From NCBI RefSeq assembly GCF_022581195.2, contig NC_061476.1, forward strand, positions 5,564,098-5,628,097: a DNA stretch of 64,000 nt, written 5' to 3'. Made by a program: the position numbers and the translations under genes. Each line of letters opens with the position of its first letter. The first letter of the stretch is position 1. Origin of the DNA: Helicoverpa zea. Its lineage: Eukaryota > Arthropoda > Insecta > Lepidoptera > Noctuidae. Positions 1-12,500 of the stretch are shown here, piece by piece. A model generated the notes under the pieces. It had not been told where the DNA came from and did no database searches. It was given only the letters and a program-made list of their open reading frames with translations.

Positions 1-349
1 CGAGCTGTCCGCGAGCTGCGCGCGTGCAGTCACTGCAATAGTTCGGTGCGCCTCTTTAGCGCAACTCACGCAAGGCTCGTATAGAGCGCGCGAGCGGCGC
101 GCGATCTGCGCGCAATCAGTTCTCGCCCTTACAGTTCCGTATATTGGCTCAGTACTACCGAAGATGGCAGACGTCGCGCGCCGCCTGCGCGCCGCTCGCG
201 TGCGGCGCTTAGGTCGCGCGCGAGCTGCGCGCGGGCGGCGCAGAAGCGGCGCACGAACAAAAATGCACGCGCGCAGCTCGCGGACAGCTCGCGATCGGCT
301 CGCGTGCTGCGCATTCGCGGCGCATTCGCCAGATGTGGACGCACCCTAA
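1..349. repeat. CpG-rich inverted-repeat element, cut by the window edge
   Basis: Very GC- and CpG-rich block in an AT-rich surrounding. Bases 1-28 are a perfect reverse complement of 264-291, and CGAGCTG/CAGCTCG motifs recur between them. The block ends sharply near 349. It looks like the right part of a MITE-like repeat. The short reading frames through it on both strands are low-complexity Arg/Ala and not genes. Confidence 0.5.
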
Positions 350-380
350 CACATTATCAAGCGAAGTCTTGATAATGTGT
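349..380. repeat. Perfect 13-bp hairpin
   Basis: Bases 349-361 and 368-380 are perfect reverse complements around a 6-nt loop, immediately at the edge of the CpG-rich block. Probably part of a transposon terminus. Confidence 0.5.
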
Positions 381-3313
381 AATTGACAACGTTGTGACAA
401 TGACTTCTGAGTATTTAAAAATTGTTTAAATACCGCTTTTTAGGCTGAATTGAGAACCTCCTTATTTTTGTAAAAGTAACATAGGAAAATAGGAACACAA
501 TATTTATTGTCCCCTTAGCAACAAATGCTATCAAGAAATAAATTAATTACAAACTTGGCAGCTCATTTCTAAACACAAAAGTTCAACAAACGTCACATCA
601 ATTGTAAGAAAACTGTTAAAAACGGATGTCGCTACGAAAGCGGTCGCCGCCATTTTCTCTCCCCTTATTTACCAAGTAATGTCCTGAAAAAAACAAACAA
701 ATTTCGCTTTTTATTTCGTCTCTTGGGGTAAATTTATTTGGCAAATTACTAGAACCAATTCAGTGAACAATTTGGAAAGGGGAGGCCGAAGTTTATCTTG
801 AATATAATAACAATTATTTGACTGCCATATGTTTCTTTTATCGGAACTTTGAACTTTTCATTGTTAACAAAAGGCTTATTATTTCGATGAGCAATTGCGG
901 CTTTAGAATTGGTTTTTGGTGCTTCGGTTAGGAAAACCACATTAGTCAGGTAGGTTTGACCCAATTATTCAGGAAAATTTCATAGTAAAATTGTATCACT
1001 ATCGTTTCCTTACCTAGTTGTTTGTTATTTCAGTCATATTAACCTAACCACGTGATTCAAAGAATGATATTAAGCTACCAATCATATCGACGTGAAAACC
1101 GACAGTCTATCGACAAATTGTGATCAATAATTCAGACCGAATCCCCTAACAATTGCCCCTAATCTCATCCCATTTTAAATTGCTTAATAAGTAATCATAA
1201 AAAGTCTTCATTCTCCAGCTTTAGCGAAATTATTTCCATCGCTCAATCCGCTAAGGCGGTCCCTAAGGACTCCATGATAAATATTCATAGAAGGTCGGAA
1301 CCCGCCGTGTCAGCGAGCATTTCGCAAGAAGCGCCACCTAATAAATTCACAAATTTAACAGAGAAGGAAGTAGATACCCCGGATTGAAAAATGTTGGCGT
1401 AAAATACGTGGATTACAGGCCTTATCGTGAGACCGTGTGGCTGGGAGGATGTAGATATCATCATAAAAATAGAGATGCGTTAATTCCGCATGCCTGCGCA
1501 GTCGATTCTCTCCACGCCACTCCCAATCACTAAAATCCTCTTAAGCATAAACAAAATATTTATTTTTTATTTATACAACATCTCATAGAGTTCATCGTAA
1601 AAAGTTATAAGTAGTTCAGACTCGTAGTAACATCGTTCGTTAATATATTTATGTGCGCCAATGTAACTGAGGTCGATGCTCTATCCCAAACTTATACACA
1701 ATTAATCAACCAGATTGATGCGCATACTATCGAGATTGATATGATTGACAGAAATGGAAAAAGTGCGCGAAGAAGAGCTCAAGGAAATTAATTATTTTCT
1801 TACAACCGCACTCTTAAAATAAGTTTTGAAAGTTGGTTTTATTTACTTAAAGCAAGACGAAAAAGTGAAGTAATGAATAGAGGTACTGACTTCGCAAAGA
1901 AGGCTTGTTGACTTAACTGAAATGAAGAAAGCTTTGAGAAGTCTCATATTTTAGCGAGAGACTACGATTCTATCCGGCTACATGAATATTTAGCAACTAT
2001 GCAATCTTCGTTGAAGTTTCACGATGAAGCTATCAAATTATTTTCAGCTTCTTTTTTCTAAGAAACGAGGAGCGTTTTTGCTTCATTAACATGTAATCCT
2101 TATACCGGAATGTTTTGTTTCTTTTTGTTAATGAATGCTAACTTCATTGCTTTTTGTTGTACGAGGCAGCATAATGATGGCTGGTTTCCTTAGACCCGAC
2201 GTGGAGTTTCCTTTGCTTTATATTTATTTTCAGACACATTTTAACTGAAATGTAGCTTTTATTTATTTTTATTACGTAGTTAGGAATTTTCTTGGGGTTA
2301 TTTATTAAGCGTTAATGGTTTAGTAGTTGTTTTTACAAAGGTATTGGCTAATGTAGTTTATGTGTCGTATTTATGCACATTCTTGTATGAATCTGCGGTA
2401 GTTTATCTACCTCTTGCATTCCATCTCCCAGAGGAACTATTAGTTTCATCTCATGGAAAGGTATTACTTTCATCAACATTATTGGTACAAATATTCTAGC
2501 TACAGCCATTTTTCCGCAGGCTCACATAAAATGACATTTTTATGAGACGAATCGCCTTAAATAATATAAAGGCTCGTTTCCCCAATCAACAGTTTCATTG
2601 TGAAATATAAATTTTATTACGAGCGTAGCGTGGGTAGTTCGCCCGTTATCGCATGACTGTTCATGCTCATCCAATATGAATGGAAAGGTATACGTCGCTT
2701 TATATCGTCCATTGCTTACTGTTTCGGCTTTACGAATTTTACGATTATATTTTTTTGCTGGAACAAAAATAGGTCTTACATTAACGGTTTTACGGGTTTA
2801 AGCTGAATTTGTGATTTTTGGAATACGATATTCAGCCGACTTCCCAAGAAAACGTCTTAAAATATTGACGTCACACAATTAAATGTAATCGAAAATGCCG
2901 ATTCTCGATACCTAGAGATGTTCTATATCGATACATGAATTGAAACGAAATAATCAAACTACGTCAGATGTAGTAGCAGTGTAAACTTCAAACGTATTCA
3001 AAGATCTCTAAGTGTTTGTTTATCTAATTAAAGAAACAGACGTTTTTGTTCGACATGTTTTGTTAGCTTCGGCCATGTTTTGTCATAGTTTTACTTTGCG
3101 TTTGGTTTTATGGCAATCATTCGGTGTGTAGTAAAAACTAAAGACGTTATTGAAGTTAAATGAAAATCAATTTGATCCTTATATTTATTTTCAATCTGGT
3201 TTGCATCTTAGTAAAATTGTTAACTATTTTAGATGTCTTGCTCTCTATGTTCATAAGACGACATGACGCTGACGAATGACACAAACTAATGTTCTCTTTT
3301 TCTTTGTCTCCAG
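381..3313 (+). other. Intron or upstream sequence of PMCA, no exon recognised
   Basis: AT-rich DNA ending in the PMCA acceptor. I looked for the N-terminal PMCA exon (segments such as LMELRG or CKKLYTSPNEG that precede LSGSKAD in insect proteins) and saw none, so it should lie further upstream. No RNA gene was recognised. Confidence 0.5.
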
Positions 3314-3514
3314 GTCTTAGCGGTTCGAAAGCAGACCTGCAGCACAGGCGCGAAGTGTTCGGCTCAAACCTGATCCCACCAAAGCCCCCCAAGACGTTCC
3401 TCACGTTAGTCTGGGAGGCCCTTCAAGACGTGACCCTCATTATCCTAGAGGTGGCAGCCGTGGTCTCCTTAGGGTTGAGTTTCTACAAACCGGCAGATGA
3501 CCCTTCTGATGTTG
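3314..3514 (+). CDS. PMCA: PMCA exon 1 of window (N-terminal region and M1)
   Basis: Follows a ...tctccag acceptor and precedes gtaagt. It starts in phase 1 (completes a Gly codon) and ends with one base of an Ala codon. It encodes LSGSKAD..., the IPPKPPKTFL segment and the first membrane span (VTLIILEVAAVVSLGLSFY). Confidence 0.93.
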
Positions 3515-6500
3515 GTAAGTTCTATAACCACAACCATCGATTCTTGAGTGTAGGCCTTTTTGGAAAGGTTGCGAAATTTTATTCATCCCCCAATTTAGCA
3601 TGCTGTTGATAACCATGTAAATGTTAAGCCCAGTTCTGTAACATACACAATTCTCATAGTCCCATAAAATCATTCCGGTAACTGTCACCATAAGATACCA
3701 TGGAAAGGTTGCGATCGATCGCGAAGACCCATGTGCTCGTTCTGAATTATTCAGGGCCCTTTTTGCGGGGTTTTACGCGTGAGTCTCATGCAAACTTGGA
3801 CACGATACTATTGTTGTAGACGTTTGATGTTGTCCATGTGTGTACATAGCCTTGCAAAAGCTTCTAAGCTATGTTGGTGAATTCATGACCAAGTCTCCAG
3901 AACCTATGGATTAAGAAAACGCTTACTGTAATTGGCAATGTTCTCGAAATTTAGAATGTAATTGTAGGATCATCTACATATATTTTGGGACTATACAGGA
4001 ATTGTAAGAAACATGGAACTTTAGCTCTTCTTGCTACAACAGAATAGCATGAAACGATAAGTATTGTAGCCACCGTAGACTAAGGTAATTTATATTAATT
4101 AATGTATTTTTTTCTTTTCAATATCAATATGGACACATTAGACGATCCTGGTAAGATTATGTGATTAGAAATAACACGGTTGTTCTTTGTTAGCGCTATG
4201 TAGGTACTCGAGTACAATTGGCGAACCTATAGATTATAAATCTGGGTGCACACTGGCGTAACGAAAGCGACAACCTTTACTTCCATTCTGGTCGCGAAAG
4301 CGGAGCACTGAGTAAAGGAAAGCTCGTGAAAACACGTTGTAGACTTTCGTTGACCCGGTGATCAGCACCCAGCATAAGAACAAAAATTCCTTTTCACGAC
4401 ACTTGCAACTAAATCGATACTTTGTTGTGGTACTAAATGTCTGTGTTCGGATATTTTTATGTCTGTTTCTGTATCATGGTTTACTGTTACACGACTCATA
4501 GTGCTGGTATCAATATGTTTATTTTTATCACAGAGTCAAATACTGGGAATTATAAAAAAACATGTATTTAAAACGATAAAATATCAGCACTATAACGTGA
4601 ATTGGCACTAAATACTATGACTTTTTTGCATCTTGATCAAATGATTATCTAAAATTATACATGCTGCGTTTACTAGTCGAACAACGGAAATCAACTGTAC
4701 CTATTATTGTACTGTAAAACGCGAATTGAAAATGCGAGTGATAAAGAGATCTACAGTTTAATTTCGCTTGCTTCGACTATGAAAAGCAGTTTCTATTCCA
4801 AAATTTCGATATAAGACCTTATAATACGGTCACCATAGACCATGGTAATGTAGTGCAGTCATTGAAGCGAAAAATACGGTCTAACCTCCGAATTTTTTTA
4901 CTGTGAACCGATTTGCATGAAATTTTGGTATTAGGTTCATCTTACCCTTAACTTCAAAAGTGAATATGATTTGAACTCCGCCACCCCCCCTGGGGGGGGT
5001 TGACACCCCTTCTTTGGGGTGAATATTTTTTTTGCAAAATAATCTCGGATATCGATAGAAGACCTAATTTTAAGCTAAAGTTGTCTTTAAAATTTAAAAA
5101 AAAATCCAATACTTTTCAAGTTATTGGCAATTGAAAATTCCCAATTTTTCACGTTTTTCATCGGTTTTTTGCAAATATCTCCAAAAATATAGGTGTTATC
5201 GAAAATTTATAAAGAACAAAATTGTAGCAGGTAAAACAACGAACAATTTGTTTTTTTTTTATAAAAGGTCCTAAGTGCAATATTAAGCTAGGTATTAAAG
5301 ATCAAAGCCGTTTTTTATTTTGTCTGAAATTTAATCGACGTAGTTTATGCCATCTATTATTTTAGTAAGTTGATCAATTTACCAGTTTTATTATTTTCCG
5401 GTGACATATATACACATTACAATAGTTGTGACTCTTTATTATACTGCCTACTTTCACATTGCTCCAAATATTGACACTCCGAAGTTTTCAGTTACTAAGT
5501 AGAAAAAGTTTTTGGACCGTAACTCCTTCAATTTTCATGCTATCACAATTTATAAAAAACCACTGTAAAAGTAATTAAGAGAGCTACAACATCCATAATT
5601 GCAATATATAGTAAAGAACTTTTTTCTAAAACGGTGAAGGGTTAAAGTGCTTAAGAGAGGCTGTGATTGCGCTGCCACGCGCTCTTTAAACAATCATATC
5701 TCCGTCAATTTTTGTTCGACAGAAAAAGCAAACAAACCAAATTGTTTGTCAGAAAAATACCAAATTTTTTTATCAGTACACTTTTATACGTATCTGTCGT
5801 AATTTTTGAGATATTATGAAAAACAAGTGGGTTTTTCTTTAATTTGAAATTTTGTTCTTTTCGTTAATCGTGACTTTTTTGAAAAATATCTGTCCTGAAG
5901 CAGCCAAACTGATACTATCTATCAAACTCTTCATAATAAAGTTAATCCTAGGCGGAATACGATTAATTTTAATTTTGGTGGAAATGGCACTTATGAAACC
6001 CATTGATTTAAAAGAAAAAATATAAGATGCTCCCCTTATTTGCAATACAGCTCACTTATTTTACGTGCAAAAGACTTTTAATAGTACTCATCTTAAAGCT
6101 TATTTCAAGCACTACAAAACCCATTTGTATTCGAATGCATAAAATGCATCTACTCGCCGCTACATGGCATTGACCACAACGATTAAATTTCAGACAAAAT
6201 AAAAAACGGCTTTGATCTTTAATATCTAGCTTAATATTGCACTTAGGACCTTTTATAAAAAAAACAAATTGTTCGTTGTTTTACCTGCCACAATTTTGTT
6301 CTTTATAAATTTTCGATAAAACCTATATTTTTGGAGATATTTGCAAAAAACCGATGAAAAACGTGAAAAAATTGCGAATTTTCAATTGCCAATAACTTGA
6401 AAAATATTGGTTTTTTTTTTTAAATTAAAGACAACTTTAGCTTAAAATTAGGTCTTCTATCGATATCCGAGGTTATTTTGCAAAAAAAATATTCACCCCA

Positions 6501-9500
6501 AAGAAGGGGTGTCAACCACCCCCAGGGGGGGTGGCGGAGTTCAAATCATATTCACTTTTGAAGTTAAGGGTAAGATGAACCTAATTCCAAAATTTCATGC
6601 AAATCGGTTCACAGTAAAAAAAATCGTAGCAATAATGCTTCAATGACTGCACTAATGGGGCATGTTATTGATTTAGTTGCGCACATCTTGAGTACCACAT
6701 TGTAGAATGCACCTTGGTAACCCTGTCCGACCCCGTAGGTTTGTCTGTCTGCTTGCTAGTTTGTGTTCACACGTGGTTACAGGCAATATCATGTGGTACT
6801 TTCAAAATTTTGGACAAATCATAGCAGAAAGATAAGTAGAGTGAAGAAATACTACAATTGATGATGATGATGAAAATGACGTTACAGCTACAAATGTATT
6901 CGCCCGATATTGTGAAGATAGACCTGAATTCCATTGAATTCAATTCAATGAACTGAAATGAATCTACATAATTGCACAGCGAGAAACGGTTCCCAACCAA
7001 TTCAAATATCACGTACATATTTCAGCAAATTCTGTGTGGAATGGTCGGAATTCTTAATTCAAAATTCAATGGTATCGATATTTTTGATGAGGTTTTCGTT
7101 GACATTGTTTCATATTTAAATAATATTAAAGATTAAAAGCCGAGTTCATTGTTCAGGTTTCAGCGTCAGATGTAGATTAAAAATTGTGACACGTTAATCC
7201 TCAGCTTTTATGAAGCGTCAGCCCCTGCTTTGCAACATACATTTTAAGAAGCTTATGAAATATGCGAAATATGAAATATACAAAGAATACTTCTATATTA
7301 TTAGTACAGTCTAAATTATTGTTAAGTCCATTCACAGCTCTCAAATCATTAGTACTGTGTGGTAAATTTAGATTGTCACAATGAACCGAATTTGTAGTAT
7401 GTACAAGATCTTCGTCTTAAACGATATTAGCATTACCTACAATATCAACGATTAGTCGTCCAATGAATATTACGGCTACTATCAAATTGAATGCCTCACT
7501 GTATTCCACCTGATCCAGTTTATGTTGTCTACCCTCTATTTCCAACACTTCTTCTCTATTCTCTATCTCTCTCTCTTGTAGTGTGATTGTACTCTCATGT
7601 GTGTCTAGATGGAGTGCTATAAGGTCTCGTGTGATGATTTATTGTTTACTGAATGGTAATCAATGTTATAAGTGTTTCTCTCTATTTCTAATTAAGCAAT
7701 GTCAAAAATTCTTTTTAATTTAATAAGTGTCGCATCTCTAAAAATTAAACTTTAAAATTGTCTATTAATAAATAAAAGTTATTTACACTCAAGAGCATTG
7801 AAATTGAGTCAGTTTGAATTAATATTACAGAGACTTCGGAACTGACTTAAATTCATTGTTTTTGAGAGTAAAATTAATTGTACCGCTTCGCAAAATGTCC
7901 TGCTATAAGCTTACTATAAAAATATTTATACTAATATATTGTAAGCTATACACAATACTTCAAGCTAAAATGCAAAAAAAAATCCTGAAGCTACTCTCAA
8001 AAATGCTTATAGTATCTATTCGCTTCACAACAACCAATGAAAATCTATTTATATCCTAACATACTGAAAGCTTAAACTTTTCAAATAACGTTAGCAGTTA
8101 TGATTAATTAAACAAGATAAATGTCATGGGATCCATCAATTCCAAAGTGCATTTTTGGATCGTATGAAATGAAATAATAAATCATAAATGCTGACATGTT
8201 TTCACGACTGATTGAAGCAGTACAAAATAAATTAACATTCGACAGCAATTAATTTGGGTTCATTAAAATATACCATTTCATGATCAAAAGCAATTTATTG
8301 AAACCATTTCCGAAGTGTCTTTGTACCTCCGAAATTGTGAATTTTATTTTTGTAAAACTGACCCGTTTTAATTGACCTCGAGTGTTTAAGCTATTGCTGT
8401 CCATTTATTTCAGCAATTTTAAAACATATCGAATAACAAACAATTGTGTATGAAAAAATAAAAAAGGGTGTTTTAATTGAACGATGCCGTGGCATAATCA
8501 ATTAAACCGGTAGGCGGCCGGAAACCTGTTTTCCTTCACTCATTTGAAATTCATTGAGCTGCAATGTGTTCATGAATTTTACACTCATTATCAGCAACTT
8601 GACACTTTCTCTTGATTGAAACATTAATCTTGGGTTATAGACACAACGAAGTTAATTTAAGAAGTAATTTTAAATCTTCTTTGCCTTACTACAAAAACTT
8701 TAACCCCTGTTTTACACTTGTCTAATAAAATTTTGGCTGCAAAATGAACCATATGTCAACGTCATAATTTGACATTTTTTTAGACAAGGCATAAACTGAC
8801 GTTTAAAACTTTTTGTGGTAAGACGGTCTGAGGTTAAGAAAATAGTATACGTTGCATCTCCGGCCGGCTAACGCGTTGATTGAGATAAATTAATTAAACA
8901 AAATAAAATAAATATCTAATTTACAAAAATAAATATTAAATAAATTGGATAATTGTCTATTACCTTTAAAATCTAATTTTATTGTATTTTATGTATGTAT
9001 CTGTATATCTACTTTAATCAAAAAAATTCTCCTCATCATTTCTCAAGTAAAAGTGAAGCGACATATTTTAATGAGGTTTTTAATTATACTCGTAATAATT
9101 TCCAGCTCATCTCGACGAAGAGGAAGGTCACTATCAATGGATCGAAGGTCTAGCGATCTTAATATCAGTCATAGTCGTCGTTATAGTTACTGCATTCAAC
9201 GATTATACGAAAGAAAGGCAATTCAGGTATGTACCGACAATTTCTCTTTTCAATAACCTTCAAAGAATAACTATGAAACTATTATCAATACGTACAATCC
9301 TTAATCACTTAAAAAAGTTTGTACGTCTAATGAATGGTTACAAAGTGTCTTGAACACTCAATGAATTGAATAGTATAATGTTTTAAGGTTTCTACATATC
9401 GACCGTTTTTTAATATTTTTTGAATGTTAGAATATTTGTTGTCTTATTTGAGTTTCGATACCTAAAATAATCGATCTATTCCTATGTCATTATGGAGTTT

Positions 9501-12500
9501 ACACATTTCATTCCATCTTCTAAAGACTTTTTCCTGTATAGTTATGGGGTCATACAGTTAAATATGTTCCCATGTTTTGTTGCCTACTTATACCATGTCC
9601 TAATTTGTACCATATCCAATTCCAGAGGGCTCCAGTCTCGGATAGAAGGCGAGCACAAGTTCGCAGTAATCCGGGGCAGCGAGGTGAAGCAGGTGCCTAT
9701 AAGCGAGATCGTCTGTGGAGACATATGTCAGATCAAGTATGGTGACCTGCTGCCCGCTGATGGTATACTGCTGCAGAGCAATGACTTGAAGGTGAGCTGT
9801 CTTAAAGTAGCTAGGTAAAAGTTCTTGTTAAATAACTGTGCTTCTCTGAAGTTGGTTATTTGACTCTATGCATATGATTGATAGTTTACCTCTTCATCCC
9901 GGTCGAAGATCTAGAGACCGCCCTAAAAGTAGTTGCTGAGATGTAGTGGTGAAAGATATGAAAGAGTGCCAGTGCCAGGTGTCCGAGAGTGACGTCATAG
10001 AGAGGAGAAGAAATATTTGGAAAGCTGACCCCATCACCATGTGGGATACACAGCAGGAAAGAGAAAGAGTATATTAGCGGTAGTGTTTTGTTCATACCTC
10101 TTGATTAGGTAACTTCGAACGAGTAAAGTTACTCCACGTTTTAACGTATCCGTTGTCAATATACGGCTGTGTATCAGGCGTCGGGACAAATTATGCGTTG
10201 CGTTGTCGATAAAAAAAAGGGTGACGCATTCACAACCTGTTTGCAGTTACAGCTTAACCTAACCAACACTGATCGTATCTTAGCCCAAAAAAAAAAAACA
10301 TGTGTCAAAAACAGCTGTTTAGCAACCCCAGTTAACTCAAAATGTCAGTAACCGAACTAATAGTCAGGTAGTTGTTTGCCCTATCTGATTTGTAAGTATT
10401 GATACAACATGCGTCAATTGATAACTGAATGCCTTAGTGATCAAATATTGATAACGCGTTATTGGGTTATCCGTTGTTACGTCGTTGGTATTATATTTAT
10501 TAAAATGTTTGCGTTAAAAAATGTATGAAAAAGTACTATTGAGTTATCTGAATAATTTTATGTTGGGGGTCAATATTGTCATTAGATCTCTTGAATTAGG
10601 TTCTTAAAAATGAAAGTCTGATTAAGGAGATACATGGGTGCCAGCACGGCTAAGGCCTGCCGGGGCTGCGGGATTGTTCGAAAGAGTTACCGCGGCCCTG
10701 GTACATAAAAAGCCTACGACGGAACACGACAGTTTTTAGTCAGTAAGAGTCTGATACTCCCTCACCGCTGCTAACCCACAGCGGGAGGGGTCATTTGACG
10801 TCGTTAAAAAAGAAGAGATACATGGGTCTTACTTTCAGCAATTCAAATAGTTAAGTAGTAACACCTATTAGTTACCTTTCCTATCCTCATAGGCATAGAT
10901 GTTACTAGTCAGGAAATAGATAAGATACACGTGTTAACTATTAGGTAGATCACTAATCAAATAAAGCTTATTCATACTGTCTTTCTAGTTTGTCACAATG
11001 TACACTAAATACTGAAACTATGTATAACATCGTGACGAAAGTTATCAATGGCTTTGAGAGACACACATGCATATGAAAATCGAAAATACAAGTGGTCATG
11101 TGGGTTTATAAAACTTTTCTATAATAATACTTATATACCGAATGCAAAGGCACTTTTTCCTCAATTACTAATTAGAGTATTCAAATTCGAAACAATGAAA
11201 TGTAGACATTACATATTACTATATTCGATCTCAGTGGCGTGCACTTGGAGAGGCCTATGTCCAGCAGTGGACTGCGATAGGCTGATGATGATGATGATGA
11301 TATGTAAATTCTTATAAAGAAAGTTACCTCGTATCATACATGTCTACAGATTCGTATCAGACATAGTGTGAAAATTATCTCACACACACTTAAAGCCTAA
11401 CTTAGGTGATTCCACTTATATTGAAGTACTGAATAATTCAAAGAAATGTCTGTAATTTGAATCCTATAAAGCAGGATAGTAATTAAACGATTTGCGTCAT
11501 TAGCAAACCTAGATTGATCCGATAAGCACGTTTTTAAGATACGCATATAGATAAGGCTCTAGTTGCGGTATTTTTATCTTTTATTTCATTATTATTAAGT
11601 ATTATGTATTTAATTCGAGTGCCGGTTTAGCGGTCATTATGTATGTCATATCAGATGGTTTGCTTAAGACATTCTTGAGATATCATGTTTGTGTGCAGAA
11701 AAGTAATGAAATGACTAGTAAAGAATGTAAGATCTATTTGACTTGAAGTTATTACATAATTCATTATATTTAGGTCAGATTGGCATGGACGATCATTTAA
11801 AATCACAGGGAGCTTTCATGAGATCTTGTTAATCTAGTATTAAGAGTATTAAGAACTAGTCTGGAGCTTAAAAAATCAAGACGAAAAGAAAATATTCAAT
11901 ACTTATCTATCTCTGACAAAAAACCTTACTGATTTTAGGCATAGAAACTGACAATCATGAAAAAAAGTACAAAATAATTCTTAGTAAAGAGAGAAATATA
12001 CTTATTAGCTGTACAAGTAAATATTAATTATAATCATAGAAGTGTATTTAAAAGACATGCTTGTAACATTTCAGGTGGATGAATCCTCGCTGACTGGCGA
12101 ATCGGACCATGTCAAAAAGGGTGAATCGTTTGATCCAATGGTGCTATCCGGTACACACGTTATGGAAGGTAGGTTCTCTTGCTTAAAGTAATATTTTTCT
12201 AGTATTTTCAATATCATCGTTAAATATAAAGAAAAACTAGAGATTGAGACTTATTCGCAGCTGCACTGATCAGCAAAAATTTAAGTGCACTCAATGGCGA
12301 ATGCATATCTCATTTTAAGGCAACCATAATCTTCTCGTCTCCTAATCCGGCCATAGCAATCAAGAAAGCTTTTTAAGCAAGAATACCCCGCAAACGCCAC
12401 CAGGTGCCTAGAGCCCCTACACGCTTGCCCAAGCAGCAGATTACATTGTCCTCCCGAATATTCCAGGTTCCGGCAAAATGCTAGTAACAGCGGTCGGCGT

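Larger units (their letters stand above)
3515..9105 (+). other. PMCA intron 1 of window
   Basis: 5.6-kb AT-rich intron. It contains a small degenerate inverted-repeat element (about 4241-4373), the large fold-back element at 4851-6654 and a 138-bp MITE at 8685-8822. No coding segment stands out. Confidence 0.7.
9792..12074 (+). other. PMCA intron between TGES and preceding exon
   Basis: 2.3-kb intron. Carries a dispersed repeat at about 10629-10815 and an RTE-like tail at 11236-11305. The rest is AT-rich and unremarkable. Confidence 0.6.

Noticed and set aside
1..3313. N-terminal PMCA exon
   Set aside because: No stretch encodes the residues expected before LSGSKAD, and the CpG-rich block at 1-349 looks like a repeat and not a promoter or first exon.
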